Assembly (NCBI GenBank): GCA_963785415.1
Contig: CAWAVB010000001.1
Location: 1,860,001-1,924,000 of the forward strand
DNA: 64,000 bases
Reading direction: 5' to 3'
DNA from: Bog-793 sp963785415
GTDB lineage: Bacteria > Actinomycetota > Acidimicrobiia > Acidimicrobiales > Bog-793
Every line of letters begins with the position of its first letter. Within the stretch, counting starts at the first letter, position 1. Positions 34,640-44,223 of this stretch are shown here, piece by piece. Under the pieces are notes generated by a model. That model had not been told where the DNA came from, did no database searches, and saw only the letters and a list, made by a program, of their open reading frames with translations. Both the position numbers and the translations under genes were made by a program.

Positions 34640-35845
34640 GTGGAATCTGTTGTGACGGAGGGGCTGGCGCGGTGGCCCGGCGGGGCGGCCACGGTACGCT
34701 TCGGCGTGTCGTGGAGCGCCCGGCTGCGCCGGATCACGCGGACGCGCTCGTGGCGGGTGTTGCGCTTTCTCGTCGGGCTCGGACTCGCCGCCCTCGCGCT
34801 CTGGGCCCTGAACGGCCAGCGCGGCGAGCTCGTCGGTGCCTCCGCCGAGCTCACCCACCTCGACGTCGGCTGGCTTTGCCTCGCGATCGCCTTCGAGATC
34901 GCGTCATTCGTGTCTTTCGGCGTGTTGCAGCGACGTCTTCTTCAGGTCGGTGGGGTGAGAACGGGGCTCGGTTCCATGGCCGCGCTGAGTGCGGCGTCCG
35001 CGGCGATCGCGGACTCGCTTCCCGGAGGCCCGGCGTTCTCGAGCATCTACGTCTATCGCTTCTATCGCCGGCGGGGCGCGGACGAATCCCTCGCCGTGTG
35101 GGCTCTCGTCGCGACGTTCGTGTGTGCCGCGGTGGCCCTCGGCCTCGTCGCCACCGCCGGGGTCGCCCTCGCGGCGAGTGAGGGCGCTTCGTACGACCTC
35201 GTCTGGGTCATCCTCGGCGTGTTCGCCGTCTCGGTCGTCGCCGACGCCATCGTGTTCCAACGCCGCTGGCTGGCGCGGGTTGCCGTCTACGCGCTCGGGC
35301 TGACGCGTCGCCTCGTCGGCCGGCCGAGGCGCACCGGTGCTGCCGTCGTCGCGGCTTGGGCTGCCCGGCTCGAGGGGTTGCGGCTCACCTGGCGGGACCT
35401 CGTGGTCACCCTCGCGGGCGCCCTCGGCAATTGGGTGTTCGACTGCGCCTGTCTCGCATGCGCGTTCCTCGCCGTCGGCGGCGCAGTCCCGTGGCGCGGC
35501 CTGCTCCTCGCCTACGGAGCCGGCCAGCTCGCCGCGAATCTCCCGATCACGCCCGGCGGGCTCGGAGTCGTCGAGGGCAGCATCACGATCGCGCTGGTCG
35601 CGTTCGGTGGGGCGGAGTTGTCGACGGTTGCCGCGGTCCTCACCTACCGGATCGTCAGCTTCTGGGGCTTCCTCCCGGTCGGGTGGTTGACCTGGGCCGG
35701 GCTCGGCGTGGCGCGTCGGCGCGGGCGGTGGGCGGCCCCCACGACCGGTTCCCAGCCCGTCGGCGTCGAAAGTGGGTTGTCGGGGCTATGGGATCGCGCG
35801 ACCGTTGGTGAGGTGAAGGGCGTGCCCGGGGAGCTGGGTGTATGA
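34640..35845 (+). CDS. YbhN/AglD-like membrane protein (lysylphosphatidylglycerol-synthase TM region family)
   Basis: The 401-aa product has about eight membrane helices. The pattern SAASAAIADSLPGGPAFSSIY, later LANLPITPGGLGVVEGSIT and a helix with YRIVSFWGFLPVGWL are hallmarks of the UPF0104/YbhN family, the flippase-like half of MprF. Family members are thought to move lipids or lipid-linked intermediates. Basic cytosolic stretches flank the helices. GTG 34640 is used; GTG 34655 is a possible alternative. Its stop overlaps the lipoprotein gene (ATGA). Role in the glycan locus is plausible but unproven. Confidence 0.8.
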   Translation: MESVVTEGLARWPGGAATVRFGVSWSARLRRITRTRSWRVLRFLVGLGLAALALWALNGQRGELVGASAELTHLDVGWLCLAIAFEIASFVSFGVLQRRLLQVGGVRTGLGSMAALSAASAAIADSLPGGPAFSSIYVYRFYRRRGADESLAVWALVATFVCAAVALGLVATAGVALAASEGASYDLVWVILGVFAVSVVADAIVFQRRWLARVAVYALGLTRRLVGRPRRTGAAVVAAWAARLEGLRLTWRDLVVTLAGALGNWVFDCACLACAFLAVGGAVPWRGLLLAYGAGQLAANLPITPGGLGVVEGSITIALVAFGGAELSTVAAVLTYRIVSFWGFLPVGWLTWAGLGVARRRGRWAAPTTGSQPVGVESGLSGLWDRATVGEVKGVPGELGV

Positions 35846-36336
35846 GCAGGCGCATCCTCTGGTCGGCACGAATCGGCAAAGGCGCGCGGCTCACCGCGGC
35901 GTCACTCGCCGTCGTTGTCGCGTCGTTCGGGATTGCGGCGTGCACGTCACCTCGCAACGCCCTCGGGCCCAACGAGAGCCCGTGTTTCCGCGTTCTCGCC
36001 GTCGCCCGCGCCGCGGTCAACGACACCGGGCATTTCGCCGGCGTGCGCTACCTGAGCCCGCGCGATCTCACGGCGGCGCTCCGAGACATGAAGACGGGCC
36101 CGCGTCTCAGGTTCACCATCCCCGCCGCGCTCCAACGAGAACGCTCAGCGGTTTGTGCCGTCGCGTACCGGGGGAGCTTCTCGACGAACGGCGTGGCGCT
36201 CGGCTGGCCACCGGACCGGCACGACGATCCGCTCGCGATCGTCGTCGTGCGTCTCCGCGACCTCCGCGTGCTCATCACCTTCGTCCTAGCCAAGCCGCCT
36301 CTGCGCTTCACCCGGTTCCTGCCGCCCCTCGTGTGA
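35842..36336 (+). CDS. Putative lipoprotein of unknown function
   Basis: The 164-aa product has a basic N-terminus, a hydrophobic stretch and a lipobox GIAAC with Cys at residue 34, so it is probably lipidated and exported. No recognisable domain follows; Arg, Leu and Pro are frequent and two further Cys are present. The ATG overlaps the preceding membrane gene and suggests co-expression. Confidence 0.7.
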   Translation: MSRRILWSARIGKGARLTAASLAVVVASFGIAACTSPRNALGPNESPCFRVLAVARAAVNDTGHFAGVRYLSPRDLTAALRDMKTGPRLRFTIPAALQRERSAVCAVAYRGSFSTNGVALGWPPDRHDDPLAIVVVRLRDLRVLITFVLAKPPLRFTRFLPPLV

Positions 36337-36364
36337 GGTGCGCCGACCCGGTCGGCGGGCTCGG

Positions 36365-38227
36365 TCAGACGTTCGCGGTCCGGCGCTCTCGTCCGCGGCC
36401 GCGCGCCCGGTCGTGCTGGGAGAGCACCGCCTTGCGTAGCCGGGCGGCCGTAGGCGTCACCTCGACGCATTCGCTCTCGGCGGCGTGCTCGAGCGCCTGC
36501 TCGAGGGTGAGCCGGCGGATCGGCGGGAGCTTGACGAACTCGTCCGACGTCGAAGACCGCATGTTCGTCAGCTTCTTCTCCTTGGTCACGTTCACATCCA
36601 TATCGTCACCGCGGGAGCTCTCACCGACGATCATGCCCTCGTAGACCTCTTCGCCCGGGCCGACGAACATCGAGCCGCGTTCGGACAGGTTCGTGATCGC
36701 GAAGGCCGTGGCGGTGCCGCGGCGGTCGGCGACGAGGCTGCCGCTCACGCGCAGGCGGATCTCCCCCAGCCACGGCTCGTAGCGGTCGAAGGAGTGGTGG
36801 AGCTGGGCGGTACCCCGGGTCTGCGTCAGCATCTCGCCGCGGATCCCGATGAGCCCCCGCGACGGGGCGAGCCCCTCGAGCCGGACCCAGCCCGTGCCGT
36901 GGTGGACGATGTGCTCGACGCGCGCCCGTCGCCGCGCGATGAGTTGCGTAACGGTGCCGAGGTGCGCCTCGGGCACTTCGATCGAGCACCGCTCGACCGG
37001 TTCGCAGAGCACGCCGTCGACGACCCGGGTGAGCACCTCGGGCTTACCGACGGTGAGCTCGAATCCCTCACGGCGCATCGTCTCGACGAGAACCGCGAGG
37101 GCGAGCTCGCCACGGCCCTGCACCTCGAAGGTGTCCGAGCGCTCCGTCGGGACGAGGCGGATGGCGACGTTGCCGAGCACCTCGGCTTCCAGTCGCGACC
37201 GCAATAGGCGCGCCGTCAGCTTCGTCCCGTCCCGCCCGGCGAGCGGCGAGGAGTTCACCCCGACCGTCATCGAGAGGCTTGGTTCGTCGACGACGAGGAG
37301 CGGGAGAGGGAGTGGGTTGTCGGCAGCCGCCAGCGTTTCGCCGACCGTGACCTCGGCGATACCCGCGACCGCGACGAGCTCACCTGGCCCCGCGGACTCG
37401 GTAGGGACCCGGTCGAGGCCGGACGGGACGAGGAGCTCGGTCACGCGGACCTGCTCGACTATCCCGTCCCGCCGGCACCACGCGACGGTCTCGCCGTCGT
37501 GGATCGTGCCCTCGACGACGCGGCAGATGGCCAAGCGGCCGAGGTACGGGGAAGCGTCGAGGTTCGTGACGAGCGCCTGGAGGGGCGCGCCGTCCGTGAA
37601 GGACGGCGGCGGGAGATGGGCGAAGAGCGTCTCGACGAGGACCGCGAGATCCCCTCCCGCCGGCGGGGACGCGACCGGACCGGCGGGCTGGGCGAGGGTC
37701 AGCCAGCCGTCGCGCGCGCTGCCGTAGAGGAATGGGATGTCGTACTGCGAGTCGGGCGCCTCGAGCTCGATGAACAGCTCGATGGTCTCGTCGACGACCT
37801 CGGCGATCCGGGCGTCCGGCCCGTCGACCTTGTTCACGATGGGTACGACGGGCAAGCCCGACTCGAAGGCCTTGCGCAGCACGAACCGGGTCTGGGGCCC
37901 CGGGCCGTCGGACGCGTCGACGAGGAGCATCGCGCCGTCGACCATCGCGAGGGCGCGCTCGACCTCGCCGCCGAAATCGGCGTGTCCCGGGGTGTCGACG
38001 ATGTTCAGCCGGCGGGTCCCGAACCGGAAGGAGGCCTGTTTGGCGAGGATCGTGATCCCCTTCTCGCGCTCGAGATCGAGGGAGTCGAGGACCCGCTCGA
38101 CGACGGCGGCGTGGGACGCGATGGCGCCGGTCTGGCGGAGCATCGCGTCGACGAGCGTCGTCTTGCCGTGGTCGACGTGGGCGACGATCGCCACGTTGCG
38201 CAGTTCGTCCTTGGTCCGTACCGTCAT
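36365..38227 (-). CDS. typA: GTPase TypA/BipA
   Basis: BipA is a ribosome-binding translational GTPase important under stress. The product is 620 aa. The G-domain has AHVDHGKTTL (G1, about residues 16-25), a DSLDLEREKGITI switch I, DTPGHADFGGEVE (G3) and VVPIVNKVDGPDA (G4). Typical BipA C-terminal elements follow: SMTVGVNSSPLAG, QGRGELALAVLVETMRREGFEL, and RGLIGIRGEMLTQTRGTA. It starts at ATG 38227 and diverges from pafB after 101 nt. Length and motifs are complete. Confidence 0.95.
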   Translation of the reverse strand: MTVRTKDELRNVAIVAHVDHGKTTLVDAMLRQTGAIASHAAVVERVLDSLDLEREKGITILAKQASFRFGTRRLNIVDTPGHADFGGEVERALAMVDGAMLLVDASDGPGPQTRFVLRKAFESGLPVVPIVNKVDGPDARIAEVVDETIELFIELEAPDSQYDIPFLYGSARDGWLTLAQPAGPVASPPAGGDLAVLVETLFAHLPPPSFTDGAPLQALVTNLDASPYLGRLAICRVVEGTIHDGETVAWCRRDGIVEQVRVTELLVPSGLDRVPTESAGPGELVAVAGIAEVTVGETLAAADNPLPLPLLVVDEPSLSMTVGVNSSPLAGRDGTKLTARLLRSRLEAEVLGNVAIRLVPTERSDTFEVQGRGELALAVLVETMRREGFELTVGKPEVLTRVVDGVLCEPVERCSIEVPEAHLGTVTQLIARRRARVEHIVHHGTGWVRLEGLAPSRGLIGIRGEMLTQTRGTAQLHHSFDRYEPWLGEIRLRVSGSLVADRRGTATAFAITNLSERGSMFVGPGEEVYEGMIVGESSRGDDMDVNVTKEKKLTNMRSSTSDEFVKLPPIRRLTLEQALEHAAESECVEVTPTAARLRKAVLSQHDRARGRGRERRTANV

Positions 38228-38328
38228 CGTTCGGTTCCGTCACGTCCTATCGGTTCATCCCCGGGTGCACCGGTCCCGATCCCGCAGGGCGGTATCTCGG
38301 CGCCCGTGCTCGGGCTTAGATTGCGTGC

Positions 38329-39291
38329 ATGTCGACGAGGCTGAACCGGCTCGAGCGGATCACGAACCTCGTGTTGGCCCTGCTGGACGCCCCCCGTCCC
38401 TTGTCGTTGCGGGAGATCGGCCTCGCCGTCGCCGGCTACCCCGCCGCGCCCGGAGCGCTCCGCCAGGCGTTCGAACGCGACAAACGCACGCTGCGCGACA
38501 ACGGGATACCGATCTCCGTCGAGCGCGTCGACGGCGACGACCAGGTCGGTTACCGCATCCTACCCGAGCAGTACTACCTGCCCGATCTCGGTCTCACGCC
38601 GGAGGAGGACGCGGCCCTGTCGTTCGCGCTGCTCGCGGTGCGCCTCGAGGGCGGGGCCGGCCACGAGGTCCTCCACAAACTCGGCTCCCAGGGGGCAGCC
38701 GACGTCGCCCCCGTCGCTGTGCTCCCGTCGCTCCCGTCGCTCGGGCTGCTCCAGCAGGCGATCCGGGACCGGGCGCCGGTGGCCTTCGCCTACCACGGGC
38801 GCGACCGCCAGGTTCACGGCTACGGGCTCGTCTTCCGCGGCGGCAGCTGGTACCTCGTCGGGCAGGACGCCGAAGCGGCGGAACCCGGGGGCCTGCGCCG
38901 CTTCCGGGTCGACCGGTTCGAAAGCGATCCGGTCGCCGGCACGCCCGGGGGCTACGAGCGTCCCGAGGGCTTCGACGCCGCGAACGAGCTGCGCTTCGTG
39001 CCGTTCCAGCCGAGCCGGGACGGACCGGTCGAGCCGGAGTGGACCGAGGTCGAGATCACCGTCGACGCCCGCGAGGCCGCGGCGGTCGTCGCTGTCGTCG
39101 GCGCAGCGGCGGTGCGCGACCGCGCTGACGACGGATCGGTGCGCCTCGTGTTCCCCGTCGGCGATGAGGAGGCGTTCTTTTTGTGGGTGCTCGGGTTCGG
39201 TGACGCGGTCGAGGTGATCGGTCCGCCAGAGATCCGCCGCGGCGTCGTTCGCCGTCTCGAGGCAGCGGCGCACGTCGGGGAGACGACGTGA
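38329..39291 (+). CDS. pafB: WYL-domain transcriptional regulator (PafB-like)
   Basis: PafB and PafC form a heterodimer that activates DNA-damage genes in mycobacteria. The 320-aa product has an N-terminal winged helix (RLERITNLVLALLDAPRPLSL), the RQAFERDKRTLRDNGIPISV helix typical of PafB, and a WYL domain with FAYHGRDRQVHGYGLVFRGGSW, LVGQDAEA and FRVDRFES. It overlaps its partner (GTGA). In mycobacteria the pair sits next to the proteasome-ligase gene pafA; here it lies between typA and a relaxase, so the assignment rests on sequence type and pairing. Confidence 0.78.
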   Translation: MSTRLNRLERITNLVLALLDAPRPLSLREIGLAVAGYPAAPGALRQAFERDKRTLRDNGIPISVERVDGDDQVGYRILPEQYYLPDLGLTPEEDAALSFALLAVRLEGGAGHEVLHKLGSQGAADVAPVAVLPSLPSLGLLQQAIRDRAPVAFAYHGRDRQVHGYGLVFRGGSWYLVGQDAEAAEPGGLRRFRVDRFESDPVAGTPGGYERPEGFDAANELRFVPFQPSRDGPVEPEWTEVEITVDAREAAAVVAVVGAAAVRDRADDGSVRLVFPVGDEEAFFLWVLGFGDAVEVIGPPEIRRGVVRRLEAAAHVGETT

Positions 39292-40247
39292 CGGTCGATC
39301 GCCCACCCGATCCGCTCGACGCGGGGACGCGGCTGTGCCGGCTGCTCGCCGTGCTCACCTATCTCGCCCGCGTCGGCGAGTGCTCGATCGCCGAGCTCGC
39401 GGCGCGTTTCGGATTCGACGAGCGGACCCTTGTCGGAGAGCTCGAGCTCGCCGCCTGCTGCGGGCTGCCCCCGTACACGCCGGACACGCTGCTCGAGCTC
39501 ATCGTCGACGACGAGCGTGTCGTCGCGTTCGGGCTCGAAGCCCTCCGGCGCCCGGCACGTCTCACGCCTGACGAGGGTTTCGCGCTCGCCGCTGCCGCCC
39601 GAGCGATGCTCGCCGTCGAGGGCGCCGAGGCGGAGGGCCCGCTCGCCACCGCGCTCGCCAAGCTCGGGAGTGCGCTCGGGCTCGAACGCGTCGCCGTCGA
39701 GCTCGACATTCCCGAGAACCTCGAGGAGATTCGCGCCGCGGCCGCAGCGGGTGAGGCGGTCGAGATCGACTACCTGGGAGCGAAGCGCGGCGACGAGACG
39801 ACGAGACGCGTCGAGCCCTACGCCGTCGTCGCCCGCGAGGGCAGGTTCTACCTCGACGCCTTCTGCAGCCTGGCGGGGGACTGGCGACGTTTCCAGGTTG
39901 CGCGGATCGCCGCCGTCCGGCGCCTCGGCGAACCCGTTACGCCAAGATCGCTTCCCGCCGAGCTCAGCGGGACACGGGCCTTCGTGGGCGGAGGCGGTGC
40001 CCGTACCGCCCACGTCGCTTTCGACCGGTCCGCCTACGTGCTCATCGACCGGCTCGTGGCGGCGCCGCCGGCGCCGCTGCCCGACGGCCGGGTCGTGGCG
40101 CCGATCCTGGTCTCCGACGGGTACTTCGTCGGCTGCCTCGTCCTCCGGCTCGGTCCGACTGCCGAGGTGGTCGACCCACCTGACCTCGTCGGCGCCGCCG
40201 CCGACGTCGCCCGCCGCGCGCTCGCCCGGTACCGCGGCGCGTCGTAG
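39288..40247 (+). CDS. pafC: WYL-domain transcriptional regulator (PafC-like)
   Basis: The 319-aa product pairs with the preceding PafB-like protein. It has an N-terminal winged helix with RLLAVLTYLARVGECSIAEL and GFDERTLVGELELAACCGLP, then a WYL domain (VEIDYLGAKRGDETTRRVEP, YAVVAREGRFYLDAFC, WRRFQVARIAAV) that is thought to bind single-stranded nucleic acid or a small ligand. The GTG start overlaps the pafB stop. It ends 89 nt before the relaxase gene. Confidence 0.78.
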   Translation: MTVDRPPDPLDAGTRLCRLLAVLTYLARVGECSIAELAARFGFDERTLVGELELAACCGLPPYTPDTLLELIVDDERVVAFGLEALRRPARLTPDEGFALAAAARAMLAVEGAEAEGPLATALAKLGSALGLERVAVELDIPENLEEIRAAAAAGEAVEIDYLGAKRGDETTRRVEPYAVVAREGRFYLDAFCSLAGDWRRFQVARIAAVRRLGEPVTPRSLPAELSGTRAFVGGGGARTAHVAFDRSAYVLIDRLVAAPPAPLPDGRVVAPILVSDGYFVGCLVLRLGPTAEVVDPPDLVGAAADVARRALARYRGAS

Positions 40248-40336
40248 CGGCGCCCACCGTCGGGGCGCCTCGGGGGCGGACCCCGTTCTTGCGGCGGTAG
40301 GTCGCGGACGACCGCGCCCTCGTACGTTCGCTCGGC

Positions 40337-42532
40337 GTGCTGAGCGTGGCGAAGGTGCGACGAGGACGCGAGACCTACTACCTCGAGTCGACGCGGGCAG
40401 CGGCGCCGGATCGGACGGGACTCGTCGAACCTGACGGTGTCTGGTGGGGGGTCCTCGCCGAGGGCCTCGGTCTCGGTGCTCGGACCGTCGACGCCGCGAA
40501 TCTGACGACGTTGCTCGCCGGTGTGGATCCGACGAGTGGCGAGGCGCTCGATCCCCGCCATGGCAGGGTCGCGGTCGCGGCCTTCGACTGCACCTTCGCC
40601 GCGCCGAAGTCGGTGAGCGTCCTCTACGCCCTCGGCGGGCCGGAAACGGTCGAGCAGGTGCGCGCCTCCCACGAGCGTGCGGTCGCCGGGGCTCTCGGGT
40701 ACCTGGAAAGGCACGCCGCGTTCGTGCGCCGATCCGGCACGCCCGTCTCCTCGCCAGGTTTCGCTGCGGCGTCGTTCCTCCACCGGACGAGCCGCGCCGA
40801 GGACCCGCACCTCCATACGCATCTCGTCGTCGCCAACCTCGCACCGGACGCGGACGGGCGATGGTCGGCGATCGACGGCCGCCCGCTGTTCGTGCACGCT
40901 GCGGCTGCTGGCGCGCTCTATCGCGCCGAGCTGCGGCACGAGATCTCGCGGCGGCTGTCTGTCGACTGGCAGACACGTGCCGAGGGCTTCGCGGACCTCA
41001 TCGGGATCCCGGGTACGGCGCTGCGGGGGTTTTCCCGCCGGAGCGCGGAGATCGCCGCCGAGCTCGCCCGGACGGGGCGGTCAGGGCATTACTCGGCGCG
41101 TCTCGCCGCGAACCGTACCCGCGCGCCCAAGGATCTCGAAGGCGACTACCCGACGCTCGTCGCCGCCTGGCGCGAACGAGCGTTCTCGTTCGGCGTGTCG
41201 CGCACGGCAGTCGCAAGGCTCGACAAGGGCGTCGTCCGCCTCGCGGTGGCCGGGGCCGATCGTGACCAGGAGGTCGAGGCGCGTGTCGGGATCGCCGCTG
41301 ATTCCCTCGGCCGGGCGTTCGACCGGCGCGAGCTGATCCGAGCGACTTGTTCGCGCCTCATCGACGGCGCCCCAGCCGAGCGCGTCGAAGCCGCCGTCGA
41401 CGCCCATCTGAGCTCGGGCGAGATCGTCGCCTGCGGGGAGCGATCCTTCCGGCTGCGTGCCGCCGGAGGTGGGCGCATCCCCGGCGGTGTGGTCGAGACC
41501 CGATTCGAGACGAAAGAGGTCGCGGCGCTCACGGGGTATCTCGCGACGCTGATGGACTCGGCTCCGGCCCTCGGCGGAATGGGTATCGAGCCTTCTGGTG
41601 TCGTCGCGACGGATCCCGAGACGGATCCGCTCCGTGCTCTGACGATGGTGCGTGCCGCGGCAATCGCCGCGCACGAGCGTGGGCGTCGAGTCGTCGGGCT
41701 GGCGCCGGACCGACGCGGAGCGGCCCATCTCGAGGCGGCGACCGGGATCGCGACCTTCCCGTTCGATCGGCGCGAGGGGCTCGGCGGCGATTGCCTAGTC
41801 GTTGTCGCGGACCCGGACCGCTGTCCCGTACGCGACGTCGTCGCGCTCGCCGAACAGGCCCGCGCCGGAGCGATGACGGCGCTGCTCGTCCGTGGCCGCG
41901 GACCCGATCGACCGTCGTCGCGGCCTGAAGAGGTCCCGGTACGGGAGGCAAGCGATCGTCTCGCACGAAGCGGGGCCTTCACGCGGTGCGCCGTCGCCGG
42001 CGTCGAGGTCGTTCTCGCTGCCGATCTCGCCGCGGCGATCGGGGGGATCCGGCTGCTGTGCGACGAACACCGGTCGATGGGACGCCGACCGCTCGTCGTC
42101 ACCGTCGCGCCGCGTGAGCTCGGTGACCTCGGGTTCGAAGTCGCGACCCCCACCGCCGCCCTGCGCCGCCACCACGCCGGGGACCTCGCCCTCGTCGTCT
42201 TCGGCGGGGCCCGGATCCTCGGGTCCGGGCTCACCCAGGTACGCGACGGCGAACGCGCCCACGTCGCCGTCGTTCCGGTGGACCGGGGACTCGCCGCCGA
42301 GCGGTCGACCGTATTGGAGATCGCCGAGCCGGCAGGTCTGCGCCGGCAGATCGGTCGATCCCCCGACACCCGCCGCGGGCGTGACGTCTGGCGCGCGAGG
42401 GCGAGAGAGTGGGAGCGTCGGGACCGGGCCCGCACGGTCGAGAGGGGCTCCGTCCGGGACGAGATCCTCCCCGCCGAAAGAACCCGCGCCCGCGAATGGT
42501 CGCGTGCCCGGGAACCGACGCTCAGTCGGTGA
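40337..42532 (+). CDS. MobF (TrwC-like) relaxase with degenerate helicase half
   Basis: MobF relaxases nick oriT and unwind the transferred strand in conjugation. The 731-aa product begins LSVAKVRRGRETYYLES and has FDCTFAAPKSVSVLYAL, followed by the metal-binding histidine cluster HLHTHLVVANL near residue 160: an intact relaxase domain. The C-terminal half aligns by pattern with TrwC helicase (LRALTMVRAAAIAAHERGRR, VVGLAPDRRGAAHLEAATGI) but where Walker A should precede it the sequence is ATDPETDP, and no Walker B DE is seen. So nicking may be retained without ATP-driven unwinding. GTG 40337 is the natural start. It converges on the coupling-protein gene with an 11-bp overlap. Confidence 0.87.
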   Translation: MLSVAKVRRGRETYYLESTRAAAPDRTGLVEPDGVWWGVLAEGLGLGARTVDAANLTTLLAGVDPTSGEALDPRHGRVAVAAFDCTFAAPKSVSVLYALGGPETVEQVRASHERAVAGALGYLERHAAFVRRSGTPVSSPGFAAASFLHRTSRAEDPHLHTHLVVANLAPDADGRWSAIDGRPLFVHAAAAGALYRAELRHEISRRLSVDWQTRAEGFADLIGIPGTALRGFSRRSAEIAAELARTGRSGHYSARLAANRTRAPKDLEGDYPTLVAAWRERAFSFGVSRTAVARLDKGVVRLAVAGADRDQEVEARVGIAADSLGRAFDRRELIRATCSRLIDGAPAERVEAAVDAHLSSGEIVACGERSFRLRAAGGGRIPGGVVETRFETKEVAALTGYLATLMDSAPALGGMGIEPSGVVATDPETDPLRALTMVRAAAIAAHERGRRVVGLAPDRRGAAHLEAATGIATFPFDRREGLGGDCLVVVADPDRCPVRDVVALAEQARAGAMTALLVRGRGPDRPSSRPEEVPVREASDRLARSGAFTRCAVAGVEVVLAADLAAAIGGIRLLCDEHRSMGRRPLVVTVAPRELGDLGFEVATPTAALRRHHAGDLALVVFGGARILGSGLTQVRDGERAHVAVVPVDRGLAAERSTVLEIAEPAGLRRQIGRSPDTRRGRDVWRARAREWERRDRARTVERGSVRDEILPAERTRAREWSRAREPTLSR

Positions 42533-43820
42533 GGGTCCGACCGCGCGATCCGACTCTGCGACGGTCCCTGCTCGAGGGCCGAATCACGTCTCTCGACTCG
42601 GTTGAGGGCCGTCCGGAGATCTCGCGCCACGGAGACGAGGAGTGGTGCGGCGTCAGTCCGACCCTCAACGGCTGGGCACCGAGGAAGGCGATGGCGGTTC
42701 CCTCCGGCGGGCGGGCGATGGCGTCCACCGGGAGACGCGGCTCGCGTCGCGTGGTCACCGTCCGCGAGATGTGGCGCCGCCAGCGCCCGGGCGTCCGGGC
42801 CGCCGTCGTGGAGGGGACGACCTCGTCGCGTCGACCAGCGAGAGCCGAGAGCGCCTCGAGGGTCCGGACGTCGCTCATCCCCGCGAGCACGAGCTTGACG
42901 CCGAACAACGTGAGGAACCCATCGGCGGCCGTTCCGAAACGCGCCCGCGCCTGGGAGAGGTCCTGGAGACTGGCGAGTGTGACGACACCTTGGCTCGCCC
43001 CTTCGGCGACGAGCGACGGGAGGTCGTGCAAGGGGGCGATGTTGGCGAGTTCGTCGAGGACGAGGAGCACGGGTGGCCCGGGAACTGTCGGGGCCGCGGC
43101 GTTGCGCCGGTAGGCGGCGGTCCGCACGTCCCGGATGACCCCGGCGACCAGCGGCGCGAGGTGCTGCTGGTACTCGGCGGGCGCGGCGACGAACAACGTG
43201 GATCGGCTCTGCACGAAGCGCCCGGGGTCGAGGCGCTCCAGGCCCGCGCTCGCCAGGGCCGCGCCCGTGCGGTAGCCAGCGAGCACTCCGGACGCGGTCG
43301 ACCAGATCGCGCTCTGTTCTCGCTCCTCGGTCTCGGTGATCCCGAAGAGAAGATCGAGGGCGAGATTCGCGTCATGGCGGGCGAGCGCCGAGACGAAACG
43401 CTCGGGGGCCCTCCGGTTCACCGCCGAGACGACGTCGTCGAGTGGGCAGCCCTCGAGGGCTGCACCGTGGAAGACGGGGGCGAGAAGTGCGGCCGCTCTC
43501 TCGGTCCAGTGCGAGCCGTCGATCCGGTCGCGGCTCTCGTGACTCGCTCCGACCATCGACTCGGCCATGAGCACAGCGCCGTCCCACGTCAGCGAGGCCG
43601 AGAGTGGCGACCAGCCGATGGGGCGCACGCCCCGGGGGACCTCGACCGTTCCGCTGGGGTCGAACAGCAGGCATTCACCGAGGAGGGCGCGTGCGGACGA
43701 CGTCTCATTCATCACGTCGCGCTTCGTCGACACCGCGACGACCGGCCCCGCCGCTGCGAAAACATTTGGCACGACGACGCTCGATGTCTTGCCGGAACGC
43801 GGTGGGCCGAGCACGAGCAC
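42522..43820 (-). CDS. Type IV coupling protein, VirD4/TraG-like, N-terminally incomplete
   Basis: This ATPase class links relaxosomes to type IV secretion. The 432-aa product from GTG 43820 has Walker A GPPRSGKTSS almost at its first residue, VAVSTKRDVMNE, LLVLDELANIAPLHDLPSL (Walker B) and VVTLASLQDLSQARARFG, typical of TraG/VirD4. Protein-like coding clearly continues upstream (VYLGASNGAPVFAPHEHG directly precedes Walker A) until a stop at 43986-43988, but that stretch has no ATG, GTG or TTG in frame. No membrane segments are seen. Either a frameshift hides the true 5' end, a CTG is used, or the gene is truncated. Confidence 0.83.
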   Translation of the reverse strand: MLVLGPPRSGKTSSVVVPNVFAAAGPVVAVSTKRDVMNETSSARALLGECLLFDPSGTVEVPRGVRPIGWSPLSASLTWDGAVLMAESMVGASHESRDRIDGSHWTERAAALLAPVFHGAALEGCPLDDVVSAVNRRAPERFVSALARHDANLALDLLFGITETEEREQSAIWSTASGVLAGYRTGAALASAGLERLDPGRFVQSRSTLFVAAPAEYQQHLAPLVAGVIRDVRTAAYRRNAAAPTVPGPPVLLVLDELANIAPLHDLPSLVAEGASQGVVTLASLQDLSQARARFGTAADGFLTLFGVKLVLAGMSDVRTLEALSALAGRRDEVVPSTTAARTPGRWRRHISRTVTTRREPRLPVDAIARPPEGTAIAFLGAQPLRVGLTPHHSSSPWREISGRPSTESRDVIRPSSRDRRRVGSRGRTLTD

Positions 43821-44223
43821 TCCATGCTCGTGTGGTGCAAATACTGGTGCTCCGTTCGAGGCGCCGAGGTATACGCCGTGTCGATTCGCGACCGAAGCGG
43901 CGACAACGCGTGCCAGAGCTTCCGCGCCCGAAGCGTACTGAGGATGAGCGAACGAGGTCGTGGGCGCATCGTCGCGCGCACGAGTTCACGAAACGCCTAC
44001 CGGTGACTCAGGATCGCCGTTCCGGACTCACAGAATTCGTGCGCGCTCAGAAGGCTTGAATTATAAGGGATATCTAACCATCACCTTCAAATCGCAAGTT
44101 GTCGTCCCGGCGACACGTGCGCGCATCCGGCTCGAACGCGTGCAGTAGAGGAGAGAGTGCTTGCTTTTCGCGGCCAAATCGCCTTTTATTGCATTGGCTA
44201 CACCACACGTACAGGAGGTGGCC
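43821..44223. other. Gap between coupling protein and HU gene
   Basis: The first ~165 bp are the continuing reading frame of the coupling protein. From about 44045 the DNA is strikingly AT-rich for this window (GAATTATAAGGGATATCTAA and similar) and presumably contains the promoter region of the HU gene. I see no separate gene. Plus-strand frames here have no ribosome site or recognisable protein. Confidence 0.5.
44161..44189 (+). promoter_or_regulatory. Possible sigma-A-type promoter of the HU gene
   Basis: TTGCTT at 44161-44166 and TTTTAT at 44184-44189 are separated by 17 bp. They lie about 35 bp before the GTG start of the HU gene. The -10 box is a poor match, so this is a suggestion only. 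An excellent ribosome site, AGGAGGTG at 44213-44220, follows. Confidence 0.3.
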
